Assembly (NCBI GenBank): GCA_018663485.1
Contig: JABJQI010000095.1
Location: 1-7,005 of the forward strand
Source: Opitutia bacterium
Lineage (GTDB): Bacteria; Verrucomicrobiota; Verrucomicrobiia; Opitutales; Coraliomargaritaceae
Length of the DNA stretch: 7,005 bases
Direction: 5' to 3'
In this document: one piece after another, positions 1-6,319 of the stretch
Numbering within the stretch: position 1 is the stretch's first letter
How the letters are laid out: every line of letters starts with the position of its first letter
Translations under genes and position numbers: made by a program
The notes under the pieces: generated by a model
The model's database searches: none
Told to the model about the DNA's origin: nothing
The model's input: only the letters and a program-made list of their open reading frames with translations

Positions 1-912
1 CTTAAACTCACGCGCCCGAATCTGCGTATCGATCACTTTACGCTCATTGAGCAGAAATGAATTATTCGGGTGCTTCACCAGTAATGCCTCCAGTTGAACC
101 ATCGCCTCGTCAAGATTACCCACTGCTTGAAGTGTTTTGAGCTCTTTAACCTCAATCAAAATCCCCTCTATGGAACTAACGATCAACAAACCATCCGACG
201 CGTCCGTATTTGCGGAATCGATTTGCTGCACTTTTTCAAATGCGGATCGAGCTGCGACTAGATCCAACTCTGCTAATGCGGCATTCGCGGCTTCCAACAT
301 CCCACCAACTTGCTGGACTGAGCGACCTTCCAAATCGCCCAGAATCGCACTCGTCATTTCAAAGCCATCGACACTCTCTTGATAATTGCCGGCATTCAAA
401 TCACGCAATCCCTGGTTGTATGTCTCCACCGCTTCACGATAAGTATTTTCAAAGGCAGTCCTTAAGTATTCGAGGCGCTTAAGTTCCGCATAGGTCGATT
501 TATCCAGAACGCGGGCCGTCTCGGCCACTGCCAAAGCACCGAGCTGTGCATTCGCCGCGTCCACCACAGTGCTGTAATATTGCTCGGCTTTTTCGATTTT
601 TCCTGCCGCTAACGCGTCCCGCGCCTTATCAAGATCCTTGTTTAACGCCGCCATAAAATCGAGTGACACATCGCCCCTTCGCAGTGCGGCTGCCAAATCT
701 TCGCTTAGCAACTCCTCCGCACGTTCCGCCAGTTGACGCAGATCATAGTTGACTGCCTCGACGCTTTGGCCGCCTGTAGGGATCGACATGTCTACTCGAT
801 TTGCCGCAGCCGAATCACCTCCTTTGGAAACCATGAGCACGATCACAGGCATTACCATCAAGACAATTAAAACGATGGCGACAAAGATGACTGATTTCTT
901 GTTTTGGGTCAT
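1..912 (-). CDS. Membrane-anchored TPR-like protein, N-terminal part (3' end outside the window)
   Basis: This reading frame runs without a stop from an ATG at 912-910 to the left edge, giving 304 codons; the C-terminus is missing. I do not recognise the gene. Residues 7-28 are a strongly hydrophobic segment after a short Lys-containing N-terminus (MTQNKKS), so a signal anchor with the rest outside the cytoplasm is likely. A low-complexity linker follows (about 31-50). The remainder is Ala/Glu/Leu-rich and probably all helical, with TPR-like helix pairs near 103-122, 166-187, 208-232 and 262-284; the last reads GNLDEAMVQLEALLVKHPNN, a typical TPR pattern. No catalytic motif is visible. It is transcribed divergently from carB. 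The start is the first ATG ahead of the hydrophobic segment; no Shine-Dalgarno sequence is seen. By inference it is a scaffold or envelope protein. Coding is well supported, function is not. Confidence 0.82.
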   Translation of the reverse strand, partial: MTQNKKSVIFVAIVLIVLMVMPVIVLMVSKGGDSAAANRVDMSIPTGGQSVEAVNYDLRQLAERAEELLSEDLAAALRRGDVSLDFMAALNKDLDKARDALAAGKIEKAEQYYSTVVDAANAQLGALAVAETARVLDKSTYAELKRLEYLRTAFENTYREAVETYNQGLRDLNAGNYQESVDGFEMTSAILGDLEGRSVQQVGGMLEAANAALAELDLVAARSAFEKVQQIDSANTDASDGLLIVSSIEGILIEVKELKTLQAVGNLDEAMVQLEALLVKHPNNSFLLNERKVIDTQIRAREFK

Positions 913-933
913 AAAAAATAATTAGCGTATAAA
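904..933 (+). promoter_or_regulatory. Candidate promoter of carB
   Basis: TTGGGT (904-909) and TATAAA (928-933) are separated by 18 bases; the -10 matches the consensus at five of six positions, the -35 at three. Transcription would start near 940 and leave a leader of about 117 bases before the carB ATG at 1057, containing the dyad and hairpin listed separately. The element overlaps the start of the divergent gene and the candidate promoter on the other strand, so expression of the two genes could interfere. This is weak evidence. Confidence 0.28.
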
Positions 934-949
934 CTAATATTTATGACAA
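921..949 (-). promoter_or_regulatory. Candidate promoter of the minus-strand TPR-like gene
   Basis: Read on the minus strand, TTGTCA (949-944) is followed after 17 bases by GCTAAT (926-921), which matches TATAAT at four of six positions. Transcription would start around 914, giving an almost leaderless mRNA for the ATG at 912. That fits the absence of a Shine-Dalgarno sequence but is only a consensus match. Confidence 0.3.
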
Positions 950-969
950 CAGCCCAAGTGTAAAATTGC

Positions 970-1009
970 GACGCGAAAAAAAATGACTTTCCCACTAATC
1001 TGTCGCGTC
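970..1009. repeat. Inverted repeat in the carB leader region
   Basis: GACGCGA at 970-976 is the exact reverse complement of TCGCGTC at 1003-1009, with 26 bases between, including an A8 run (976-983). It could be a split operator or a long-loop RNA stem. Seven matching bases can arise by chance, so function is not established. Confidence 0.35.
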
Positions 1010-1016
1010 TTCGTGC

Positions 1017-1032
1017 TTGCATGAGAGTGCAA
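1017..1032 (+). promoter_or_regulatory. Short leader hairpin with GAGA tetraloop upstream of carB
   Basis: TTGCAT (1017-1022) can pair with GTGCAA (1027-1032) through five Watson-Crick pairs and a closing U-G wobble, leaving GAGA, a GNRA-type tetraloop. As DNA it is the dyad TTGCA-N6-TGCAA, resembling an operator for a dimeric repressor. It ends 24 bases before the carB ATG at 1057 and contains the alternative in-frame ATG at 1021, which argues against 1021 as the start. Its regulatory role is inferred. Confidence 0.4.
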
Positions 1033-1056
1033 AAAATCCACCCTTTCGACCAATTT

Positions 1057-4000
1057 ATGCCAAAACGCACCGACATTCAGACAATTCTTATCATTGGTTC
1101 CGGCCCGATCGTTATCGGCCAAGCCTGTGAATTCGACTATTCAGGCACTCAAGCTTGTAAAGCGCTGCGCGAAGAAGGCTACAAAGTCGTCCTCGTAAAC
1201 AGTAACCCAGCGACCATCATGACGGACCCAGAGTTCGCCGATGTCACTTACATCGAACCACTTACAGTGGATGCACTCGAAAAAATCATCGACCAAGAGC
1301 GCCCAGACGCCCTACTTCCGACGCTCGGGGGTCAAACTGGGCTGAACCTTTCGATGGATCTACATGATGCCGGCATACTTAAGAAGTATGGCGTCGAAAT
1401 GATTGGCGCGAAGCCAGAAGCCATCATCAAGGGCGAGGCGCGTGATATTTTCAAGCAAGCGATGCTCAAGATCGGCCTCGACGTAGCACGATCCGAAACG
1501 GTCCACACACTGGCCGAAGCGATTGAAGCTGCCGACAACACCATCGGCGATTTTCCGATTATTATTCGCCCCAGTTTTACGCTCGGCGGTTCCGGTGGAG
1601 GCATCGCCTACAACCGCGAAGAATACGAGAAGATGGTGCAGAATGGTCTCGACCTATCCCCCACCACCGAAGTGCTCGTCGAAGAGTGCCTACTCGGGTG
1701 GAAGGAATACGAGATGGAAATCATGCGCGACCACAAGGATCAGTGCGTGGTGATTTGCTCGATTGAAAACTTTGACCCAATGGGCGTCCACACTGGCGAC
1801 TCAATCACAGTCGCTCCTGCGATGACGTTGACCGACAAGGAGTATCAACTTATGCGCGACGCATCCTTTGCATGTATCCGCGAAGTTGGCGTCGAAACTG
1901 GTGGTTCAAACATCCAGTTCTCCGTCAACCCGAAGAATGGCCGTATGGTCGTGATTGAGATGAATCCGCGTGTCTCTCGCTCGTCAGCTCTCGCATCAAA
2001 GGCAACAGGCTTCCCGATCGCTAAGATCGCTGCGAAACTCGCAGTTGGTTACAGCCTCGACGAACTTAGCAACGACATCACTCAGAAGACGCCGGCCAGC
2101 TTTGAGCCGACCATCGACTACGTCGTCACCAAGATTCCTCGCTTCACATTTGAGAAATTCCCAGGAGCGGACACCACTTTAACGTCTGCAATGAAGTCTG
2201 TCGGTGAAGCCATGGCAATCGGGCGCACCTTTAAGGAGTCGTTTCAGAAAGCACTGCGCTCACTCGAAATCGGTGCCAAAGGCTTTGTTGGCCCAGCTAA
2301 ATTCCAAGAAAAGATCACCGACATGCAGGCGATCCGCGAAGGCATCGCGATTCCGACTTGCGAACGCGTCTTCTGGCTGCGTCATGCATTCCTCAATGGA
2401 ATGACTGATGAAGAAATCTTCGATACCTGCGCACTCGACCCTTGGTTTATTAGCCAACTCCGTGAGCTGGTTGAAATCGAAGGTGACCTGCGCAAGAGCA
2501 GCCTCGCAAAGCTAGATACTGAGCTAATGAAAACTTCCAAGGAAGCCGGATTCAGTGATGCATTGATCGCTGACTTGGTTCATTCTAACCGCCAAGCCGT
2601 GCGTAAGCGTCGTGAAAAGCTCGGCGTGCTAACAAACTTCCGCCTCGTAGATACTTGCGCGGCTGAGTTCGAAGCGTTCACACCTTACTATTACTCCTCT
2701 TACGGTTCCGAAAACGAAATCGCTAAGAGCGACAAGAAAAAGATCATGATTCTCGGCGGTGGCCCGAATCGCATCGGCCAAGGCATCGAGTTTGACTATT
2801 GCTGCGTGCACGCCTCCTTCGCACTTCGCGAGGCAGGCTTCGAAACCATCATGGTCAACTCGAACCCAGAAACCGTTTCGACTGACTACGATACATCCGA
2901 CAAGCTTTTCTTCGAACCACTTACACTCGAAGACGTTTTAGAAATTTACACACAGTCCGGCTGTGACGGTGTGATCGTCCAATTCGGCGGTCAAACACCA
3001 CTCAATCTCGCAACCGAACTCGAAGCACACGGCGTAAACATCATCGGCACATCGCCTTCGATGATCGACGCAGCAGAAGACCGCAACCTCTTCCGCGACA
3101 TCCTCGACCGTGTTGGCCTCAAGCAACCAGACAACCGTATCGCCAACTCGCAAGAGCAAGCCTACGAACTCGCTGGTGAAATCGGCTTCCCGATTCTACT
3201 TCGCCCTTCCTTCGTCCTCGGTGGACGCGGCATGTTCATCGTCTACGACATGAACGAAATGAAGCAGATCGTCCGCGAAGTATTCGACGTCGCCCCCGGC
3301 ACTCCAGTGCTACTCGATAAGTTCCTCGAAGATGCTTACGAGCTCGATGTGGACTGTATTTCCGACGGCGAAACAACCGTGATCGGTGGTATGCTGCAAC
3401 ACGTAGAGTTCGCAGGTGTGCACTCTGGCGATGCGACCATGGTGATGCCACCACACACGCTCTCCGAAGAGATCCTCGAAACCGTTCGCCAAGCTACCTA
3501 TTCGCTAGCGAAAGAGCTCGAAGTGGTCGGCCTAATGAACGTGCAATACGCGATCAAGGACGACGAACTCTACATCATTGAAGTCAACCCACGTGCCTCC
3601 CGTACCGTACCATTCGTCTCCAAGGCGATCGGCGTGCCACTCGCGAAGCTCGCTTCCCGTATCATGGCCGGCGAAAAGCTAGTAGACCTCGGCTTTACCA
3701 AAGAAATCATTCCTCCTTATTGGGCGGTCAAAGAATCCGTGTTCCCATTCAACCGCTTCCCAGGCGCTCCAGTCATGTTGAGCCCAGAAATGCGTTCGAC
3801 TGGCGAGGTCATGGGGCTCGATAAGGATCTCGGCGTTGCCTTTGCAAAATCACAAATGGCAGCAAAGCCAGCACTGCCCGACTCTGGCGACGTCTTCATT
3901 AGCGTGAAAGACTACGACAAAGAGCGCGCCGTTGAAATTGCTCGCGGACTCAGCGAACTCGGCTTCGGCATCATCGCCACAGCAGGCACTGGCAAGCTCT

Positions 4001-4293
4001 TCAAAGCCAACGGCATTGAAGTGAAGCACGTCTGCCGCCTCAGCGAAGGTCGCCCGAACGTGATCGACTTGATCAAGAACAACAAGGTCTCGCTGATCGT
4101 TAACACACCGCAAGGCACCGTGCCTCGCCAAAACGAGAACATGATCCGCACCGAAGCCGTGAAGCACAACATCTGCATCATGACGACGATCTCGGCCGCC
4201 TCTGCAGCAGTCGAAGGCATCAAATCACTGCGCGAGAAGGGCTACGAGGTGCGTTCGATTCAGTCTTACAGCCAAGAAGCCAATCCACGCTAA
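1057..4293 (+). CDS. carB: Carbamoyl-phosphate synthase large subunit
   Basis: This 1078-residue protein (E. coli CarB is about 1073) makes carbamoyl phosphate from bicarbonate, two ATP and ammonia delivered by the small subunit CarA, feeding pyrimidine and arginine synthesis in the cytoplasm. It opens MPKRTDIQTILIIGSGP, nearly as in E. coli, which is why I take the ATG at 1057 and not the in-frame ATG at 1021 that adds 12 unrelated residues. The carboxy-phosphate half has R129, R171 (RPSFTLGGSG), Q287 and the E301-x-N303-x-R305 metal/ATP site. An oligomerisation region follows (about 405-555). The carbamoyl-phosphate half starts near 560 (GGGPNRIGQGIEFDYCC), with RPSFVLGGRG near 716 and EVNPRASR near 842. 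The C-terminal MGS-like allosteric domain is about 943-1078. No frameshift is seen. carA is not in the window. purU follows after 88 bases. Confidence 0.97.
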   Translation: MPKRTDIQTILIIGSGPIVIGQACEFDYSGTQACKALREEGYKVVLVNSNPATIMTDPEFADVTYIEPLTVDALEKIIDQERPDALLPTLGGQTGLNLSMDLHDAGILKKYGVEMIGAKPEAIIKGEARDIFKQAMLKIGLDVARSETVHTLAEAIEAADNTIGDFPIIIRPSFTLGGSGGGIAYNREEYEKMVQNGLDLSPTTEVLVEECLLGWKEYEMEIMRDHKDQCVVICSIENFDPMGVHTGDSITVAPAMTLTDKEYQLMRDASFACIREVGVETGGSNIQFSVNPKNGRMVVIEMNPRVSRSSALASKATGFPIAKIAAKLAVGYSLDELSNDITQKTPASFEPTIDYVVTKIPRFTFEKFPGADTTLTSAMKSVGEAMAIGRTFKESFQKALRSLEIGAKGFVGPAKFQEKITDMQAIREGIAIPTCERVFWLRHAFLNGMTDEEIFDTCALDPWFISQLRELVEIEGDLRKSSLAKLDTELMKTSKEAGFSDALIADLVHSNRQAVRKRREKLGVLTNFRLVDTCAAEFEAFTPYYYSSYGSENEIAKSDKKKIMILGGGPNRIGQGIEFDYCCVHASFALREAGFETIMVNSNPETVSTDYDTSDKLFFEPLTLEDVLEIYTQSGCDGVIVQFGGQTPLNLATELEAHGVNIIGTSPSMIDAAEDRNLFRDILDRVGLKQPDNRIANSQEQAYELAGEIGFPILLRPSFVLGGRGMFIVYDMNEMKQIVREVFDVAPGTPVLLDKFLEDAYELDVDCISDGETTVIGGMLQHVEFAGVHSGDATMVMPPHTLSEEILETVRQATYSLAKELEVVGLMNVQYAIKDDELYIIEVNPRASRTVPFVSKAIGVPLAKLASRIMAGEKLVDLGFTKEIIPPYWAVKESVFPFNRFPGAPVMLSPEMRSTGEVMGLDKDLGVAFAKSQMAAKPALPDSGDVFISVKDYDKERAVEIARGLSELGFGIIATAGTGKLFKANGIEVKHVCRLSEGRPNVIDLIKNNKVSLIVNTPQGTVPRQNENMIRTEAVKHNICIMTTISAASAAVEGIKSLREKGYEVRSIQSYSQEANPR

Positions 4294-4342
4294 TTTCGCC
4301 TCTGCTTTTGATCCGACTCTGAATCATCATTCCTACAGAGAT

Positions 4343-4379
4343 AGGAGATTATGATAAAGAGAAGAATTACACTCTTCAT
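4343..4379 (+). promoter_or_regulatory. Possible hairpin-bridged ribosome binding site of purU
   Basis: AGGAG at 4343-4347 is the best Shine-Dalgarno-like sequence near purU, but it lies 34 bases from the ATG at 4382. Between them AAGAG (4357-4361) can pair with CTCTT (4372-4376), and ATG (4351-4353) with CAT (4377-4379) across a three-base bulge. If folded, only ATT before and AA after the hairpin separate AGGAG from the start, and the out-of-frame ATG at 4351 is hidden in the stem. The fold is A/U-rich and weak. No terminator is seen in the carB-purU gap. Confidence 0.33.
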
Positions 4380-4381
4380 AA

Positions 4382-5233
4382 ATGAAAGCCCCAACAATTA
4401 TCGCACTGCTCCACGGGCCGGATCAACCCGGTCTCGTTTCGCGCGTGTCGAGTTGGATCTTTTTACGTGGCAGCAACATTCATCACGCCGATCAACATAA
4501 AGATCAGGAAGCGAATATTTTCTTCCAACGCGTAGAATGGACCCCATCTGGTCAAATCGACGAAGAGGCTGCGGCCTTTGAGAAATTTGCCCACGAAGAG
4601 CTCGGCATGACGGTCAAAGTCGCGAAATCGGCGGATCGCCCCAAAGTCGCCCTGTTCGTTTCTAAAATCGATCATTGTTTCCACGACACGATCTTGCGTT
4701 TCCGATCTGGCGAAATGGCAGGCGAACTTGCATGCATCATTTCCAACCACGAAGCACTCAAAACGGACGCCGAAACTTACGGCATCCCGTTCTACCACGT
4801 GCCCGTGACCAAAGACACGAAGGCCGAAGCCGAGACCACGCAGCTCGAGATCGTGCACTCGCACAATGCCAACCTCGTCGTGATGGCGCGCTACATGCAA
4901 GTGCTCTCTGACGACTTCCTGAACAAGGCAGGCTGCCCCGTGATCAACATTCACCACTCTTTCCTGCCTGCATTTGCTGGCGGCAAGCCCTATCACCAAG
5001 CGCACACTCGGGGCGTCAAACTTATCGGGGCCACAGCGCACTACGCCACAGCAGACCTTGACGAAGGCCCAATTATTCACCAAGACGTTACGCGGATCAA
5101 TCACCGCAACTCAGTGCTTGATCTGGTTCGCAAAGGAAAAGACCTCGAAAAATCCGTCTTTGCCCAAGCGATCCGTCTTCATCTCGACAACCGCATTCTA
5201 GTTTACCTCAACAAAACCGTCGTCTTCGACTAG
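4382..5233 (+). CDS. purU: Formyltetrahydrofolate deformylase
   Basis: This 283-residue protein (E. coli PurU is about 280) hydrolyses 10-formyl-tetrahydrofolate to formate and tetrahydrofolate in the cytoplasm. It keeps the folate pool balanced and supplies formate usable in purine synthesis. Residues about 5-82 form the N-terminal ACT regulatory domain (ALLHGPDQPGLVSRVSSWI, then HHADQH). Residues about 87-275 are the formyltransferase-type hydrolase domain. The catalytic triad of the family is present: N189 and H191 in INIHHSFLPAF, and D227 in DLDEGPII. GGKPYHQAHTRGVKLIGATAHY is the usual PurU-type segment linking them. The protein begins directly at the ACT strand, which supports this ATG. 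In E. coli the enzyme responds to methionine and glycine; whether that holds here cannot be read from the sequence. It follows carB by 88 bases and may be cotranscribed with it. Confidence 0.96.
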   Translation: MKAPTIIALLHGPDQPGLVSRVSSWIFLRGSNIHHADQHKDQEANIFFQRVEWTPSGQIDEEAAAFEKFAHEELGMTVKVAKSADRPKVALFVSKIDHCFHDTILRFRSGEMAGELACIISNHEALKTDAETYGIPFYHVPVTKDTKAEAETTQLEIVHSHNANLVVMARYMQVLSDDFLNKAGCPVINIHHSFLPAFAGGKPYHQAHTRGVKLIGATAHYATADLDEGPIIHQDVTRINHRNSVLDLVRKGKDLEKSVFAQAIRLHLDNRILVYLNKTVVFD

Positions 5234-5245
5234 CGACTCCGTCGC
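5233..5245 (+). repeat. Small perfect hairpin at the purU stop codon
   Basis: GCGAC (5233-5237) and GTCGC (5241-5245) form a five-base-pair GC-rich stem with a TCC loop, starting on the last base of the purU stop codon. There is no following T run, so it does not look like an intrinsic terminator. It may be the edge of the adjoining heptamer element or an mRNA-stabilising structure. Confidence 0.35.
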
Positions 5246-5248
5246 AGT

Positions 5249-5319
5249 GACTGATTGCTAATTGATAATAGCTAAATATCAGTCATTACCCATTATTCAT
5301 CAATCATTAGCCATTAATT
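5249..5319. repeat. Degenerate heptamer repeat element, two arrays in opposite orientation
   Basis: Almost the whole purU-TPR gap is made of 7-base units with consensus ATYANYC. On the plus strand six abutting units start at 5278, 5285, 5292, 5299, 5306 and 5313 (for example ATTACCC, ATTATTC). On the minus strand four abutting units occupy 5249-5255, 5256-5262, 5263-5269 and 5270-5276 (ATCAGTC, ATTAGCA, ATTATCA and the more diverged TTTAGCT). One base, 5277, separates the arrays. The outer units make an exact 8-base inverted repeat, TGACTGAT (5248-5255) with ATCAGTCA (5278-5285). The layout resembles the short tandem heptanucleotide repeats known between cyanobacterial genes; kinship is not implied. 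It could fold as RNA, but no terminator U run follows. Confidence 0.55.
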
Positions 5320-5322
5320 TCC

Positions 5323-6009
5323 ATGAATCACCCACCAAAAAAGAAACACAAAAACCCTCTCATGCCCGAAGACGAGGTTATCGACGAACGCCACCTCATC
5401 GATCTCGAAGAGTCTGCGGAGATCTCTTTCGAAGACCGCGTCAGCATCTACTGGATGGAGAACAAGAGCTTCCTAATTGGCTGCATCACTGTGCTGCTAC
5501 TGGTTGTCGCTGGTTACCAAAGCTTACGCATCTTCAAGGACCGCTCAGAAATAGCCCTCCAAGCCGAATATGCTGAAGCCAACGCCAGTGAAACACTCGC
5601 AGACTTCGCCAAAGCCAATAGCAACAAAGCACTCGGTGGATTTGCCGCACTCAGCATTGCTGACGCCGCTTACACAGCTGAAGACTACGAGAAAGCACTC
5701 GAATTCTACAATTTGGCTGCCGCCGCACTGACAGAGCCAGCACTCGCCGGCCGCGCTCAACTCGGGCAAGCGTTTGCACTCTACCAAAACGGCAGTACAG
5801 ACGATGGCCTTGCCAAGCTCAATGCCATTACTGCGGACAGCAGCCTCGCCGAAGCCGCACGCGCCGAAGCCGCCTACCATCTCGCAGTCGAAGCCGACAC
5901 CGCGGGTCGCAGCGCAGAATTTGAAAGCTTCGCCGCACAAATCAACGACTCGCCACTGGCTGGTCAATGGCAACAGCGTCTCAGCTACTACCAGCAACAA
6001 ACACAGTAG
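5323..6009 (+). CDS. Single-pass membrane protein with C-terminal TPR-like repeats (YfgM-like layout)
   Basis: The 228-residue protein has a basic start (PPKKKHK, 4-10), an acidic stretch (about 15-38), one membrane segment at about 48-66 (SFLIGCITVLLLVVAGYQ) and a C-terminal Ala-rich helical domain outside the cytoplasm, with TPR-like helix pairs near 105-136 (YTAEDYEKALEFYNLA), 140-170 and 174-205. This order and size match the YfgM/TPR_21 family, whose E. coli member (206 residues) works beside SecYEG with the chaperone PpiD. The same role here is inferred; a generic TPR envelope scaffold is the alternative. None of the usual E. coli yfgM neighbours (bamB, der, hisS) is in view. No Shine-Dalgarno is seen; the ATG at 5362 (residue 14) is a possible later start. 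The gene is followed by a strong terminator, making it the last gene of the carB-purU transcript if the three are cotranscribed. Confidence 0.85.
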   Translation: MNHPPKKKHKNPLMPEDEVIDERHLIDLEESAEISFEDRVSIYWMENKSFLIGCITVLLLVVAGYQSLRIFKDRSEIALQAEYAEANASETLADFAKANSNKALGGFAALSIADAAYTAEDYEKALEFYNLAAAALTEPALAGRAQLGQAFALYQNGSTDDGLAKLNAITADSSLAEAARAEAAYHLAVEADTAGRSAEFESFAAQINDSPLAGQWQQRLSYYQQQTQ

Positions 6010-6035
6010 TTAGTTGCTCGAACAAGCTCTTTCTC

Positions 6036-6068
6036 AAAACGCACAGGCAAACGCCTGTGCGTTTTTTT
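6036..6068 (+). terminator. Rho-independent terminator after the TPR gene
   Basis: CGCACAGGC (6040-6048) pairs exactly with GCCTGTGCG (6053-6061) around an AAAC loop, and the flanking A4 (6036-6039) pairs with the first Ts, giving a 13-base-pair stem. A run of seven Ts (6062-6068) follows. It begins 27 bases after the stop codon at 6009 and separates the upstream gene group from eno. The A run on the left makes some activity on the minus strand possible, but no minus-strand gene is nearby. Confidence 0.93.
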
Positions 6069-6319
6069 GTAAGCAAACTCTTCACTGCACCTCGACATAC
6101 AAAGGGTAACGCAACCAAGGCCTTATCACAGGAATCAGTAAAATTAGCCTGGCTTATTTACTAGTCAGCCATTTCCAGATCATTAAGCAGTCTTATCTAG
6201 GAAGCATTGACAGTCCCGCTGTAGAGTGCACAACAACTATCGCGCTGTCCGATTATCCGCTTAGACTGATTAAACGGAGGCAGGGCAATTCATCTCATCT
6301 AGAAATATACCGCTTTATT
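6069..6319 (+). other. Gene-free leader region of eno
   Basis: I see no credible gene, tRNA or known RNA in these 251 bases, which should hold the eno promoter. TTGACA at 6207-6212 is a perfect -35 hexamer but has no good -10 at 16-18 bases; TAAAAT (6139-6144) is a good -10 hexamer but has no -35. A short palindrome, AAGGCCTT, is at 6117-6124, and TGGCT/AGCCA (6150-6154/6167-6171) could form a weak stem. GGAGG at 6276-6280 is Shine-Dalgarno-like but lies 39 bases before the eno ATG, with no ATG at a suitable distance. The bases just before eno are A/T-rich without a Shine-Dalgarno. Confidence 0.4.

Noticed and set aside
137..482. Two plus-strand open frames opposite the left-edge TPR-like gene
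   Set aside because: They are antisense to a longer uninterrupted frame with a convincing membrane anchor and TPR-like pattern, and look like shadow frames.
1021..1056. Upstream ATG giving a 12-residue longer CarB
   Set aside because: The ATG at 1057 reproduces the conserved CarB N-terminus; the extra residues match nothing, and the upstream ATG sits in a hairpin.
1057..4293. Internal similarity between the two halves of carB as a recent duplication
   Set aside because: The repeated ATP-grasp halves are the ancient duplication found in every CarB and are strongly diverged at sequence level.
4351..4500. 49-codon frame starting ATG after AGGAG and overlapping the purU start
   Set aside because: The AGGAG-ATG spacing is only three bases, the encoded peptide is Arg/Ser-rich without features, and most of it is an out-of-frame reading of conserved purU sequence.
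4463..5104. 213-codon open frame on the minus strand within purU
   Set aside because: It lies wholly inside a clearly identified gene on the other strand, has a biased His/Val/Arg composition typical of antisense frames, and shows no recognisable domain.
5967..6164. 65-codon plus-strand frame running past the TPR gene stop
   Set aside because: It starts out of frame inside the TPR gene and runs through the terminator hairpin; its composition does not look like a real protein.
6207..6240. TTGACA as an eno promoter
   Set aside because: The -35 hexamer is perfect but no acceptable -10 occurs at 16-18 bases; the closest A/T-rich hexamer is too far away.
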